Shown here: positions 9,040 to 18,242 of the stretch, piece after piece | Layout of the letters: the number at the start of each line of letters is the position of its first letter | How positions within the stretch are numbered: the stretch's first letter is position 1 | Assembly (NCBI RefSeq): GCF_001483135.1 | Contig: NZ_LNAL01000003.1 | Coordinates: 372,001 to 436,000 of the forward strand | Direction of reading: 5' to 3' | DNA: 64,000 nucleotides | Source of the DNA: Solirubrum puertoriconensis | GTDB lineage: Bacteria > Bacteroidota > Bacteroidia > Cytophagales > Hymenobacteraceae | Translations under genes and position numbers: made by a program | The notes under the pieces: model-generated | What the model saw: the letters and a program-made list of their open reading frames with translations, nothing else | The model's database searches: none | Told to the model about the DNA's origin: nothing

Positions 9040-9954
9040 ATGGAGTTACTGCACACTCTTTGCCGCACTCCGGCACCCTCCGGGCACGAAGCCCCGCTCA
9101 CTGAATTCGTGCTCCGCTACATTATGGAGCAGGCGCCCAGCTGGCGAGTTCAGCCAACAGTACTGGCTGGCGGAGAGTTTCAGGATTGTATTATTCTGGT
9201 GTTTGGTAATCCTAAAACAGCAGTTTTTGCGCATCTCGATTCCATTGGGTTCACGGTTCGGTACGGCAAACAATTGGTGCGCATAGGTGGGCCGGATGCC
9301 GAAACGGGTTACCGGTTAGTAGGGCAGGACGGGCAGGGCGAAATTGATTGTACGCTAATAGTAGACGAGCAAACGGGAGCATTGGGTTATGAGTTCAACC
9401 GGGAGATTGAGCGGGGCACCGAACTTACCTTCCATTGCGACTTCCGCGAGACCGAGGAAAGCGTACAAAGCTGCTACCTCGACAACCGCCTAGGTGTCTG
9501 GACGGCATTGCGGCTGTGCGAGACGCTGGAGCATGGCATTGTGGCGTTTAGCTGCTGGGAGGAGCACGGCGGCGGCTCGGTAGCTTACCTGGCCGATTAC
9601 ATCTACAAACACTACGGCGTGCGCCAAGCATTGGTGTGCGACATAACTTGGGTGACCGAAGGGGTACATGCTGGCCAAGGCTGCGTCATCTCCTTGCGCG
9701 ACTCGCTTATTCCGCGACGCTCCTATGTGGAGCGCATTCGCCAGATAGCCAAGGCATCGGGCATACCGCACCAGCTGGAAGTAGAGGGCAGCGGCGGCTC
9801 CGATGGCAAGGAGTTGCAGCACGGTGCGCAGCCCTGGGACTGGTGCTTTGTGGGGGCTCCCGAAGACAACGTGCACACCCCAAACGAGATTGTGCATAAA
9901 GCCGACATTGACAGCATGTTGCGCTTGTATCAGGTGCTGATGCGGGAGTTGTAA
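9040..9954 (+). CDS. M42/M20-type zinc aminopeptidase-like protein
   Basis: About 304 residues. The fold is suggested by the order of metal-ligand motifs of co-catalytic zinc peptidases: PAPSGHE near the N-terminus, AHLDSIGF (first His and Asp), CYLDNRLG (bridging Asp), CWEEHGG (catalytic Glu pair), CDITW (Asp ligand) and NVHTPNEIV (last His). This order matches M42 glutamyl aminopeptidases, though the protein is shorter than the usual 340-360 residues. No signal peptide, so cytosolic. I chose the ATG at 9040; a TTG at 9019 would add seven residues. Substrate not predictable. Confidence 0.75.
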   Translation: MELLHTLCRTPAPSGHEAPLTEFVLRYIMEQAPSWRVQPTVLAGGEFQDCIILVFGNPKTAVFAHLDSIGFTVRYGKQLVRIGGPDAETGYRLVGQDGQGEIDCTLIVDEQTGALGYEFNREIERGTELTFHCDFRETEESVQSCYLDNRLGVWTALRLCETLEHGIVAFSCWEEHGGGSVAYLADYIYKHYGVRQALVCDITWVTEGVHAGQGCVISLRDSLIPRRSYVERIRQIAKASGIPHQLEVEGSGGSDGKELQHGAQPWDWCFVGAPEDNVHTPNEIVHKADIDSMLRLYQVLMREL

Positions 9955-10064
9955 GCTGGACGTTGGAAGGAAATAGTTGGGCTTGTGCTTAAAACCTCTA
10001 TTTTTCAAGCGCCAAGCTGCGCTATTCTCTCCTTTCACTTCCTTTTCAACCCTAACACCGCCTT

Positions 10065-12326
10065 ATGATTATCCTCTACCTCGCGCCCGTACTCGGGGTG
10101 CTAGCGCTGCTTTACACGGCGCTGCGCTCGGGTTGGGTTGCCCGGCAAGATGCCGGCGACGAACGCATGCGCTCTATTGCTGGCTACATCGCCGACGGCG
10201 CCATTGCTTTTCTGAGAGCTGAATACCGCGTATTGGCCCTGTTCGCGCTTATTGCTTGCGCCTTTCTCGGCTTCTTGAGCTTTGGCAACGAACGCTCGCA
10301 CCCACTCATCATCGGTGCGTTTTTGCTGGGCGCCGTTTTCTCGGCTACTGCAGGCTACATCGGAATGAAGATTGCCACTAAGGCAAACGTGCGCACTGCC
10401 CAGGCCGCGCGCACAAGTTTGTCGCAAGCGCTGAATGTATCGTTTGCGGGCGGCTCCGTAATGGGCATGGGCGTGGCCGGGTTGGCCGTGCTTGGCTTAG
10501 GTGGCTTGTTTATCGCCTTCTACTACCTGTTTGTGGGCAATGCTAGTGCCAACGGCCCCGAAATGGAACGAGCCCTTGAGGTACTCACGGGCTTTTCCTT
10601 AGGTGCCGAAAGCATTGCGCTGTTTGCCCGCGTAGGAGGGGGCATCTATACCAAAGCTGCCGACGTAGGCGCCGACCTAGTGGGTAAGGTGGAGGCCGGC
10701 ATTCCGGAAGATGACCCCCGCAACCCCGCTACCATCGCCGACAACGTAGGCGACAACGTAGGCGACGTAGCCGGCATGGGTGCCGACTTGTTCGGTTCGT
10801 ACGTAGCAACCATTCTGGCTACCATGGTGCTGGGCCGCGAGGTAGTGGCTGCCGGCGACAATTTCAACGGCCTCTCGCCGATACTGCTGCCGATGGTCAT
10901 AGCGGGCCTAGGCATTGTTTTCTCGCTTATCGGTATCCTGTTTGTGCGGGTGAAGGAAGGCGGCAACGTGCAAGGCGCCCTGAACATGGGCAACTGGATT
11001 TCCATCTTGTTAACCGGCGTTGCCTCTTGGTTTGTGATTCATTACATCCTGCCCAGCGGCACCCTAGGTATGAACCGCCTGGGCTCGGCGCCCTTCACGG
11101 CTACGGATGTATTCTGGGCCGTAGCCGTGGGCCTGGTGGTAGGGGCCCTGATGAGCATGATTACCGAGTACTACACGGCCATGGGCAAGCGCCCCGTGCT
11201 CAGCATTGTGCGCCAGAGCAGTACCGGCCACGCCACCACCGTAATTGGTGGCTTGGCAGTGGGGATGGAGTCGACGGTGCTGCCCATTATTGTGCTGGCA
11301 GCGGGCATTGTGCTGTCGTACGAATTTGCCGGGCTCTACGGCGTGGCTATTGCCGCGGCAGGCATGATGGCTACCACCGCTATGCAGTTGGCCATCGATG
11401 CCTTCGGACCAATTGCCGATAACGCCGGTGGTATTGCCGAGATGAGCGAACTGCCCAAGGAAGTACGCGAGCGTACCGATATTCTCGACGCAGTAGGCAA
11501 CACCACGGCCGCTACGGGCAAGGGCTTTGCCATTGCTTCGGCTGCGCTTACCTCGTTGGCGCTGTTTGCCGCCTTCATGGGCACGGCCAACATCAACGCC
11601 ATCGATATCAGCAATGCCCGCGTGTTGGCGGGGCTGTTCATCGGGGCGATGATACCGTTCATCTTCTCAGCACTTGCTATTGCTGCTGTGGGCCGCGCAG
11701 CAATGGCCATGGTGCAGGAGGTGCGGCGTCAGTTCCGCGAAATTCCGGGCATCATGGAGGGCACGGGCCGCCCCGAGTACGAAAAGTGCGTGGCTATTTC
11801 AACCCAAGCCGCCATCCGCGAAATGCTGCTGCCTGGTGCCATCGCCCTGATTTCGCCCATCATCATCGGCTATGCATTTGGTCCCGAAGTATTGGGCGGC
11901 ACGCTGGCTGGCGTTACCGTTTCGGGTGTGCTGATGGCCATGTTCCAGAGCAACGCCGGCGGTGCCTGGGACAATGCCAAAAAGTCGTTTGAAAAGGGCG
12001 TGATGGTAAATGGCAAAATGGAGTACAAAGGCTCCGATGCGCACAAGGCCTCTGTAACCGGCGACACCGTGGGCGACCCGTTCAAAGACACCTCAGGTCC
12101 CTCGATGAACATCCTCATCAAGCTCATGAGCATCGTGTCGCTGGTGATTGCACCGCACATTGCTAAGGAAGGCGAAGTGCCGCCTGAGCGCGGGGTGGCA
12201 CCGGCACCACTGCGCCCGGCTACCGAGCAGGTGCTGCCGGCTGCCAAGCCCCAAGTGCGCTACGCCGACCTAGGCACCGAGGCCAAGCGCATCGTGCTGA
12301 CCTCGTTGCTGAACCAGGCCGAATAA
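10065..12326 (+). CDS. hppA: K+-dependent membrane pyrophosphatase
   Basis: 753 residues with about 16 hydrophobic segments. The substrate loop is clear: DVGADLVGKVEAGIPEDDPR, then NPATIADNVGDNVGD, where the aspartates bind Mg-pyrophosphate. Later NVGDVAGMGADLF, SNAGGAWDNAKK and GDTVGDPFKDTSGPS complete the site. The enzyme hydrolyses pyrophosphate and pumps H+ or Na+ across the inner membrane. The sequence GNTTAATGKG carries Ala where K+-independent enzymes have Lys (GNTTKA), so I infer the K+-dependent class; whether it moves Na+ or H+ I cannot say. Followed by a strong terminator and, 108 nt on, by hpt, whose reaction releases pyrophosphate. Confidence 0.95.
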   Translation: MIILYLAPVLGVLALLYTALRSGWVARQDAGDERMRSIAGYIADGAIAFLRAEYRVLALFALIACAFLGFLSFGNERSHPLIIGAFLLGAVFSATAGYIGMKIATKANVRTAQAARTSLSQALNVSFAGGSVMGMGVAGLAVLGLGGLFIAFYYLFVGNASANGPEMERALEVLTGFSLGAESIALFARVGGGIYTKAADVGADLVGKVEAGIPEDDPRNPATIADNVGDNVGDVAGMGADLFGSYVATILATMVLGREVVAAGDNFNGLSPILLPMVIAGLGIVFSLIGILFVRVKEGGNVQGALNMGNWISILLTGVASWFVIHYILPSGTLGMNRLGSAPFTATDVFWAVAVGLVVGALMSMITEYYTAMGKRPVLSIVRQSSTGHATTVIGGLAVGMESTVLPIIVLAAGIVLSYEFAGLYGVAIAAAGMMATTAMQLAIDAFGPIADNAGGIAEMSELPKEVRERTDILDAVGNTTAATGKGFAIASAALTSLALFAAFMGTANINAIDISNARVLAGLFIGAMIPFIFSALAIAAVGRAAMAMVQEVRRQFREIPGIMEGTGRPEYEKCVAISTQAAIREMLLPGAIALISPIIIGYAFGPEVLGGTLAGVTVSGVLMAMFQSNAGGAWDNAKKSFEKGVMVNGKMEYKGSDAHKASVTGDTVGDPFKDTSGPSMNILIKLMSIVSLVIAPHIAKEGEVPPERGVAPAPLRPATEQVLPAAKPQVRYADLGTEAKRIVLTSLLNQAE

Positions 12327-12349
12327 GGCGTCGATGCCCTGCGATTAGG

Positions 12350-12388
12350 GAGCAGCCTTCCTGCCAACCGGGAGGGCTGCTCTTTTTT
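12350..12388 (+). terminator. Rho-independent terminator after hppA
   Basis: Stem GAGCAGCCTTCC with partner GGGAGGGCTGCTC around a short loop, followed by six T. Lies 24 nt after the hppA stop. Confidence 0.85.
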
Positions 12389-12434
12389 GTCGTACCTTCG
12401 CGGCACTTTCGCCCCGGACCAACCCGCCCCTGGC

Positions 12435-12974
12435 ATGCCTCAGGCTACTATCTCGCTGCATAACAAAGAGTTTGCTCCTTACCTCTCCGAAGATCAGCTG
12501 GCAGCCGCCGTGCGCGCCGTAGCCGAACAAATCAACCGCGACTACGCCGGCCAAAAACCCTTGCTGCTGGCAGTACTCAACGGATCGTTCATGTTCGCTT
12601 CGGATCTGATGAAGGAACTGACCATCGACTGCGAAATTAGCTTTATTCGGGTGGCCTCATACCAGGGCACCAGCAGTACCGGCGAGGTAAAGGAAATCCT
12701 AGGTCTGCAGGAAGCCGTAGAAGGCCGACACCTGGTGGTTCTGGAAGACATTGTCGATACGGGCCACACCATGAAGGCGCTGCTCGAGCAATTGCAGGCC
12801 AAGCAACCGGCATCGGTTGAGGTAGCAACGTTGCTCATCAAGCCCGAATGCCTGCAGCACCAACTCAACATCAAGTACCAAGGCTTGGCCATTCCGAACG
12901 ACTTTGTAGTGGGCTACGGCCTCGACTACGACGGCCTCGGCCGTAACTACCGCGACCTGTACCGCGCTGTCTAG
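12435..12974 (+). CDS. hpt: Hypoxanthine phosphoribosyltransferase
   Basis: 179 residues from the ATG at 12435 (MPQATISLHNKEFAPYLS); an upstream TTG at 12387 lies in the terminator region and is rejected. The PRPP-binding motif is VVLEDIVDTGHTM, preceded by LLAVLNGSFMFASDL and the flexible loop VASYQGTSSTGEVK. The C-terminal DFVVGYGLDYDGLGRNYRDL is typical of bacterial HPRT. It converts hypoxanthine or guanine plus PRPP to IMP or GMP and pyrophosphate in the cytosol. Adenylate kinase follows on the same strand after 78 nt, so purine salvage and nucleotide balance are grouped here. Confidence 0.95.
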   Translation: MPQATISLHNKEFAPYLSEDQLAAAVRAVAEQINRDYAGQKPLLLAVLNGSFMFASDLMKELTIDCEISFIRVASYQGTSSTGEVKEILGLQEAVEGRHLVVLEDIVDTGHTMKALLEQLQAKQPASVEVATLLIKPECLQHQLNIKYQGLAIPNDFVVGYGLDYDGLGRNYRDLYRAV

Positions 12975-13052
12975 CGCGCTCAGACTTGGCTAATCTTTCT
13001 TATATTACACTCGCCCCCGTTTTTCTCACAATCCCTCCCGCTTCCTCGCGTC

Positions 13053-13676
13053 ATGCTTAATATTGTGTTGTTTGGCCCTCCCGGGGCTGGTAAAGGAACG
13101 CAGAGCCAAAACCTCATCCAACGTTATGGCCTGGTACACCTCTCCACCGGCGACTTGCTCCGCTCGCAAATTGCTCAAGGCACCGAGCTTGGCCTTACGG
13201 CCAAAAAACTCATGGATGCCGGCGAGCTGGTGCCCGATGCGGTGGTGATTGGCATGATCGAGTCGCAGCTGGCCAGCAACCGCAACGCCGGTGGTTTCAT
13301 CTTCGATGGTTTCCCGCGTACAATCCCGCAGGCCGTAGCCCTCGACGAGTTGATGCAGCGCTACGACACGGGTATTTCTTGCATGATTGCCCTGGAAGTA
13401 ACCGAAGACGAGCTGGTGAAGCGCCTGCTCGAGCGTGGCAAAACCTCGGGCCGCCCCGACGACCAGAACGAAGACCTGATTCGTCGGCGCGTGGTGGAGT
13501 ACAACACCAAAACCGCTCAGGTAGCTTCGTACTACGCCGAGCAAGACAAGTTTCACGCCGTGAACGGCATTGGCTCCATCGACGGCATCTTCCAGCAGCT
13601 CTGCAACCTGATTGATTCGCATCAGCCCGCCACGGTAATCGATGGCGACCAAGCTGCCGACGAGGTAAAAGCGTAG
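13053..13676 (+). CDS. adk: Adenylate kinase
   Basis: 207 residues. P-loop GPPGAGKGTQ at residues 8-17, AMP-binding segment HLSTGDLLR, then GFIFDGFPRT and the LID region RGKTSGRPDDQNEDLIRRR. The LID is the short form without a zinc-finger insertion. The enzyme interconverts ATP and AMP with two ADP in the cytosol. The C-terminus (SHQPATVIDGDQAADEVKA) runs slightly past the usual end. A perfect 27-bp inverted repeat element follows 47 nt after the stop. Confidence 0.97.
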   Translation: MLNIVLFGPPGAGKGTQSQNLIQRYGLVHLSTGDLLRSQIAQGTELGLTAKKLMDAGELVPDAVVIGMIESQLASNRNAGGFIFDGFPRTIPQAVALDELMQRYDTGISCMIALEVTEDELVKRLLERGKTSGRPDDQNEDLIRRRVVEYNTKTAQVASYYAEQDKFHAVNGIGSIDGIFQQLCNLIDSHQPATVIDGDQAADEVKA

Positions 13677-13723
13677 CTTTGCGGCGTTGGGGTGTTCCGG
13701 CACCGCAACTGCTGACACCAACT

Positions 13724-13819
13724 GTCATCCTGAGCAAAGCAAAGGACCTTATCACGACGGAACGTTGTTTACCCAACTCGTTCTAGCCTGAGAAGGTCCT
13801 TTGCTTTGCTCAGGATGAC
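13724..13819. repeat. MITE/REP-like hairpin, family A, copy 1
   Basis: Two identical 27-nt arms in inverted order (left 13724-13750, right 13793-13819) flank a 42-nt centre. The left arm begins GTCATCCTGAGC and ends AAAGGACCTT. There is no coding sequence, so it is not an IS. A second copy with a few changes lies at 25605-25701 and a third is nested at 47165-47265. It could also end transcription between adk and obg, but it lacks a T tract. Confidence 0.85.
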
Positions 13820-13849
13820 GACTTTTTTCTGAAGACGCCCAACGCGTTC

Positions 13850-13882
13850 CAATTCAGAATTCCACATCTACAATTCAGAATT
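13850..13882. repeat. Short direct repeat upstream of obg
   Basis: CAATTCAGAATT occurs twice, at 13850-13861 and 13871-13882, 21 nt apart (two helical turns), ending 9 nt before the obg GTG. The spacing would suit a protein-binding pair, but it may be debris left by the adjacent hairpin element. Confidence 0.4.
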
Positions 13883-13891
13883 TCAAACGAG

Positions 13892-14995
13892 GTGGCTTCA
13901 AACAACTTCATCGACTACGTAAAAATCTGCTGCCGCTCGGGTAGGGGCGGGGCGGGTTCGCGCCATATGTTCCGTGCCAAGGGCAAGCCCCTAGGTGGCC
14001 CCGACGGGGGCGACGGCGGCCGCGGTGGTCATATTATCCTCAAAGGCAACAAACAACTCTGGACGCTGCTGCACCTGCAGTACAAAAAGCACGTAATTGC
14101 CGGCCACGGCGAAGGCGGCGGCGAAAACCTGCGCACCGGTGCGCAAGGCGAGGACATTATTCTGGAAGTGCCCCTAGGTACGATTGCGCGCGACGCCGAA
14201 ACGGGCGAAATACGAGCGGAAATTACCGAAGACGGGCAGCAGATAATCCTGACGCCGGGCGGCCGCGGCGGCCTCGGCAACGACCATTTTAAGTCGGCTA
14301 CCAACCAGGCGCCAACTTATGCGCAGCCGGGCGAGCCGGGCCAGGAGGTCTGGAATATTCTGGAGCTGAAGCTGCTGGCCGATGTGGGTTTGGTGGGCTT
14401 CCCAAACGCTGGCAAAAGCACATTGCTATCGGTGGTATCGGCCGCTACGCCCAAAATTGCCGACTACGCTTTCACTACCCTGGTGCCCAACCTAGGCGTG
14501 GTGGGCTACCGCGACTACCAGTCGTTTGTGATGGCCGATATTCCGGGTATTATTGAGGGCGCGGCTGAGGGCAAAGGCCTGGGGCTACGTTTTTTGCGGC
14601 ACATCGAACGCAACGCCACGCTGCTGTTCATGATTGCCGCCGACTCGCCGGATATTGCCGCCGAGTACCAGGTGTTGCTCAACGAGCTGGATCAGTTTAA
14701 CCCCGACTTGCTGGAAAAGCGCCGTGTGCTGGCCATCACAAAGGCCGACATGCTGGATGAGGAGTTGGAAGCTGAAATTGAGGCGACTCTGCCTGCTGAC
14801 GTGCCGCACGTGTTCATCTCCAGCATCACGCAGAAGAACATCCAAAAGCTGAAAGACCTGCTCTGGCAACAAATTCAGGAGGCCCGCCGAGAAGATCCGA
14901 AGCCGCTACGGCATAGCATTTGGGTGCAGAAAGGCAACGACGAGGAAGAATTTGAGGACGACGATGCCGAGTTGTCGGAAGACCAGTTCGACTAG
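13892..14995 (+). CDS. obgE: Obg-family GTPase
   Basis: 367 residues starting at a GTG (13892). N-terminal glycine-rich Obg fold with [28 protein letters not shown] and GGRGGLGN. The G domain follows: G1 [10 protein letters not shown]3 [10 protein letters not shown]4 ITKADML and G5 ISSIT. The C-terminal tail is short and acidic ([17 protein letters not shown]). Obg/CgtA binds the large ribosomal subunit and couples GTP level to growth and stress. GTG start and exact 5' end are supported by the conserved NFIDYVKI start of the Obg domain. Confidence 0.96.
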   Translation: MASNNFIDYVKICCRSGRGGAGSRHMFRAKGKPLGGPDGGDGGRGGHIILKGNKQLWTLLHLQYKKHVIAGHGEGGGENLRTGAQGEDIILEVPLGTIARDAETGEIRAEITEDGQQIILTPGGRGGLGNDHFKSATNQAPTYAQPGEPGQEVWNILELKLLADVGLVGFPNAGKSTLLSVVSAATPKIADYAFTTLVPNLGVVGYRDYQSFVMADIPGIIEGAAEGKGLGLRFLRHIERNATLLFMIAADSPDIAAEYQVLLNELDQFNPDLLEKRRVLAITKADMLDEELEAEIEATLPADVPHVFISSITQKNIQKLKDLLWQQIQEARREDPKPLRHSIWVQKGNDEEEFEDDDAELSEDQFD

Positions 14996-15009
14996 TGCTG
15001 CTAACTAAC

Positions 15010-15498
15010 CTAGGAAGCCGCTGGCCTTAGCTGTGCATAAAACAGCTGGGCAGCGGCTTCGAGCAGTGGCAAATCGGTGCTACGCTCCTGGCAGCGCTGC
15101 ATATCGTAGTGGCACAGTGTACCAAAGGGTTGGCCCTGCCCATCGCGAATCAGCACCCCGCAGTACGACACAACGGGCGTATCGATGATGCCTTTTACGC
15201 GCACGTCGGTGGAGGCATCATTTATTTCCAGGGGCTGTTGCTGCCGGCCTACCAACGAGCAGTAAGTTGCTTCCATGGGGGCATCGGCACCTTTCTCCTG
15301 CGAGGGGTTATACCGGTCGAACAAGGCCTCGTTGCGGAGCATGGTGCCATCGAAGCGGAAAATGCCCGTGTAGCGGTGGGGTGTGCGGTTGTTGAGATAT
15401 TTAAGAGCAGCGTGTGTGCCGTGCTGGTGCAGCTCTCTGCTGAACTCGCTTACCTCAAGCTGCATAGTCGAATCTTGTGATTGAGCGGTGCTTGACAT
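15010..15498 (-). CDS. GAF-domain protein
   Basis: 162 residues from the ATG at 15498 (MSSTAQSQDS); an upstream in-frame start at 15573 would overlap a promoter box and has no domain sequence. The central part resembles a small GAF domain: TYCSLVGRQQQPLEINDAS, then GVLIRDGQGQPFGTLCHYD, the pattern seen in free-standing GAF sensors. The C-terminus LPLLEAAAQLFYAQL is a helix. Ligand and partner unknown; probably cytosolic. Its stop codon TAG is part of a CCTAGG site (15009-15014). Confidence 0.7.
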   Translation of the reverse strand: MSSTAQSQDSTMQLEVSEFSRELHQHGTHAALKYLNNRTPHRYTGIFRFDGTMLRNEALFDRYNPSQEKGADAPMEATYCSLVGRQQQPLEINDASTDVRVKGIIDTPVVSYCGVLIRDGQGQPFGTLCHYDMQRCQERSTDLPLLEAAAQLFYAQLRPAAS

Positions 15499-15821
15499 GA
15501 TGAGCTTGTAGGCTAAGTGCGCGTGGGAGGTAGCTGCCTTTGCAGGCGGATGCTGGCGCCGCAAAGATACCAACTAACCAATGGGCCTATAAACATTTTT
15601 AGGACGAAATGGACCGAAAGGGCAGGCAAAAGTATCAGCTGTGGCTGAGTACGCCATTTGGCCGGCCAAGTGTGGCAAGCTGCGTTACTTTGTCTGAACT
15701 AAACCACCTAGGGCTGAGGTTTCTGTGCCACTATGTCACCGTGAAGGCCTTTGGCAGGCTCCTTGTGCCTGTAGGAGTTCTGAATAGGAACACCCATCCC
15801 CTGAAATAGAAGTTGTAAGGA
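15499..15821. other. Intergenic region between GAF gene and grpE
   Basis: Divergent promoter region of 323 bp. On the minus strand TATCTTTG at 15562-15569 fits the -7 box for the GAF gene. On the plus strand a weaker pair, TTTG at 15657-15660 and TTACTTTG at 15685-15692, could serve grpE; the spacing of 24 is a little long. One CCTAGG at 15708. I see no CIRCE element and no small gene. Confidence 0.45.
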
Positions 15822-16406
15822 ATGGCTGACGCACAATACCCGCACGCCGAAGAGTCGCAGCAAACCAATGGTGCGACCAACAATGCCGACCACGTAGCCG
15901 GCGAAATGTTTGACGAGCAACCCACTCAAGAAGCTACCGATAACGGTGCGCCTGCGGCCGATGCTTCGCGTGCCGATCAAGAAATAGCTGATTTGAAAGA
16001 CAAATACCTGCGTCTGGCGGCCGAGTTCGAGAACTACAAGCGCCGCACCACCAAGGAGCGCGCCGACCTGTTCAAGACGGCCAACCAGGAGCTGATGATG
16101 GTGCTGCTGCCTGTGCTCGATGACTTTGAGCGCGCCCGCCAGCATACGCAGAATACCGAAGATGCCAGCATGGTGCGCGAGAGCATCGACATCATTTACG
16201 GCAAACTCACCAAAGCCCTGCAGCAAAAAGGCCTGCAGACGATGGAGACGAAAGGCGGGGACTTCGACCCCGAATTGCACGAGGCCATTACCCAGATTCC
16301 GGCCCCGTCGGAAGATTTGAAGGGCAAAGTGGTCGACGAAGTAGAAAAAGGCTACTACCTCGGCGATAAGGTAATCCGCCACGCCAAGGTGGTGCTAGGT
16401 CAATAA
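15822..16406 (+). CDS. grpE: Nucleotide exchange factor GrpE
   Basis: 194 residues. An acidic, disordered N-terminus (about 55 residues) leads into the long coiled helix ADLKDKYLRLAAEFENYKRR, then the four-helix and beta-domain part with LLPVLDDFERA, GGDFDPELHEAI and the closing GYYLGDKVIRHAKVVLGQ. GrpE releases ADP from DnaK. AAGG precedes the ATG. dnaJ follows after 30 nt on the same strand, so the two form an operon; dnaK is not in the window. Confidence 0.95.
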   Translation: MADAQYPHAEESQQTNGATNNADHVAGEMFDEQPTQEATDNGAPAADASRADQEIADLKDKYLRLAAEFENYKRRTTKERADLFKTANQELMMVLLPVLDDFERARQHTQNTEDASMVRESIDIIYGKLTKALQQKGLQTMETKGGDFDPELHEAITQIPAPSEDLKGKVVDEVEKGYYLGDKVIRHAKVVLGQ

Positions 16407-16436
16407 CAACACAACAAGTAACGCGAGGCGCGTACC

Positions 16437-17579
16437 ATGGCGACGAAGCGAGATTATTACGAAGTACTGGGCGTAGCCAAAAACGCGTCGGCTGATGAAA
16501 TCAAGAAGGCTTACCGCAAGGTGGCCATCAAGTTTCACCCCGACAAGAACCCCGACGACCCCACGGCCGAAGACAAGTTCAAGGAAGCCGCGGAGGCCTA
16601 CGAGGTATTGTCCGACGAGCAGAAGCGTGCCCGTTACGACCGGTTCGGCCACCAAGGCGTGGGCGGTGCCAGCAACGGCCACGGCCCAAGCATGGAAGAT
16701 ATTTTCTCGCAGTTCGGCGACATCTTCGGTGGCGGCGGCTTCGAGGGCTTCTTCGGCGGCGGTGCGCGCAGCCAAGGCCGGCGCATACGCAAAGGCACCA
16801 ACCTGCGCATCAAGCTGAAACTCGACCTGGAGGAAGTGGCCAACGGCGTTGAGAAGAAGATTAAGGTGAAGCGCTACACAGCCTGCAACACTTGCTCGGG
16901 CACGGGTGCCAAAAACGGCACCGAGCTGCAGGATTGCGGCACCTGCCACGGCCAAGGCCAGGTAAAGCGCGTGGTGCAAACCATGCTCGGCCAAATGGTG
17001 AGCAGCAGCACCTGCCCCACCTGCCACGGCGAAGGCAAGGTGGTAACGAGCAAGTGCGACGTGTGCCACGGCGAAGGCCGCCAGCTGCAGGAGGAAATCA
17101 TTCCGATCAACATTCCGGCGGGCGTGGCCGAGGGCATGCAGCTGAGCATGAGCGGCAAGGGCAACTACCCCGAGCGCGGCGGCGTGCCCGGCGACTTGCT
17201 CATTCAAATTGAGGAGGAGCCGCACGAGCTGTTGAAGCGCGACGGCAACAACGTGGTGCTCGATCAGTACATTTCCATCATCGATGCGGCCCTAGGTGCC
17301 AGCGTTGAGGTGCCCACCATTGAGGGCAAGGTGAAGGTGAAGATTGACCCGGGCACGCAAGCGGGCAAAATCCTGCGCCTACGCGGCAAGGGTATTCCCG
17401 ATCTGAACGGCTACGGCAAAGGCGACCAGCTTATTCATATTAATGTCTGGACGCCCAAGAGCGTAACCAACGACGAGCGGGCCCTGCTAGAGAAGCTGCG
17501 TTCGTCGCCGAACTTTACGCCTAGCCCCGGCAAAAACGAGAAAGGCTTCTTCGAGAAAGTGAAGGAGTACTTTCAATAA
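16437..17579 (+). CDS. dnaJ: Chaperone DnaJ (type I)
   Basis: 380 residues. J domain with [20 protein letters not shown] and the HPD motif (FHPDKN), a Gly/Phe linker ([12 protein letters not shown]), then four zinc-binding CxxCxGxG repeats: [24 protein letters not shown] and CDVCHGEG. The two C-terminal peptide-binding domains follow ([31 protein letters not shown]). It delivers unfolded clients to DnaK and stimulates its ATPase. Operon with grpE; a terminator follows. Confidence 0.97.
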   Translation: MATKRDYYEVLGVAKNASADEIKKAYRKVAIKFHPDKNPDDPTAEDKFKEAAEAYEVLSDEQKRARYDRFGHQGVGGASNGHGPSMEDIFSQFGDIFGGGGFEGFFGGGARSQGRRIRKGTNLRIKLKLDLEEVANGVEKKIKVKRYTACNTCSGTGAKNGTELQDCGTCHGQGQVKRVVQTMLGQMVSSSTCPTCHGEGKVVTSKCDVCHGEGRQLQEEIIPINIPAGVAEGMQLSMSGKGNYPERGGVPGDLLIQIEEEPHELLKRDGNNVVLDQYISIIDAALGASVEVPTIEGKVKVKIDPGTQAGKILRLRGKGIPDLNGYGKGDQLIHINVWTPKSVTNDERALLEKLRSSPNFTPSPGKNEKGFFEKVKEYFQ

Positions 17580-17604
17580 GTAGCAGGAGGCCTACAGGCC
17601 CTGC

Positions 17605-17640
17605 AAAAGCCCGATCTGTTTGTCAGGTCGGGCTTTTTTG
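17605..17640 (+). terminator. Rho-independent terminator after dnaJ
   Basis: 14-bp stem (AAAAGCCCGATCTG with CAGGTCGGGCTTTT, one G-U pair), 5-nt loop, then T run. 25 nt after the stop of dnaJ. Confidence 0.9.
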
Positions 17641-17739
17641 TTGTTGAATGGGAGTAAAGGTATTGACGATCAAAAAATATTTGACCCAGGCTGTAATGTG
17701 GCGGCGAGTAGTGCGATTAATTCACCGACTTAGCTGCTC

Positions 17740-18240
17740 ATGAGCCCTGCCGCACCCTCATCTGCCGATTTCACTGCTCGCATCACCGAGTATCAGCCCC
17801 TGCTGTGGCGTGTGTGCCGCATGTACTGCCCTGATGCCAACGACCGCCAGGATTTGTACCAGGAAATTGTGCTGCAGCTCTGGCAAGCTTGGCCTCGCTA
17901 TCAGCCCGGCGCGGCCAAGCTTAGCACCTGGCTTTACCGCGTGGCCCTGAACGTGGCAATATCTGACTTGCGCCGCCGCACGCGCCAGCCCAATATCTCC
18001 GCACTCGAGCCCGATGCTCCTTACGCCGCGCCGCCACCCGACGACCTAGGCGACGACCTGGCTCAGCTGTACCGCGCCATCGAACGGTTATCGGAGGTAG
18101 AGAAGGCCTTTGTGCTGCTGTACCTCGAGGAGCGCAGCTACGAGGAAATGGCCGACATCCTGGGTATCACCCAAAACAATGTGCGCGTGAAAATGCACCG
18201 CGTGCAAGAGAAACTCCGCACCCTGTTTGCTCACGCTTAG
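17740..18240 (+). CDS. ECF-type RNA polymerase sigma factor
   Basis: 166 residues. Region 2: YQPLLWRVCRMYCPDANDRQ then DLYQEIVLQLW and STWLYRVALNVAI, the DQD/YQE-type core-binding and -10 recognition helix. Region 4: LSEVEKAFVLLYLEERSYEE, then a helix-turn-helix in MADILGITQNNVRVKMHRV. No region 1.1 or 3, so it is a group 4 sigma factor. It probably directs a small regulon, including itself. The gene for a 4-TM protein starts 2 nt after its stop, so the two are coupled; such partners often restrain ECF factors, but this one lacks a recognisable anti-sigma domain. Confidence 0.92.
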   Translation: MSPAAPSSADFTARITEYQPLLWRVCRMYCPDANDRQDLYQEIVLQLWQAWPRYQPGAAKLSTWLYRVALNVAISDLRRRTRQPNISALEPDAPYAAPPPDDLGDDLAQLYRAIERLSEVEKAFVLLYLEERSYEEMADILGITQNNVRVKMHRVQEKLRTLFAHA

Positions 18241-18242
18241 CC

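Noticed and set aside
13724-13819. Reading the family A hairpins as simple terminators
   Set aside because: They lack T runs, are much longer than terminators and recur with a conserved sequence, so a mobile repeat fits better; a secondary termination role is not excluded.
16395-17225. Long open frame on the minus strand opposite dnaJ
   Set aside because: It is a shadow of dnaJ in GC-rich sequence; its translation is a low-complexity His/Ala/Val string without motifs.
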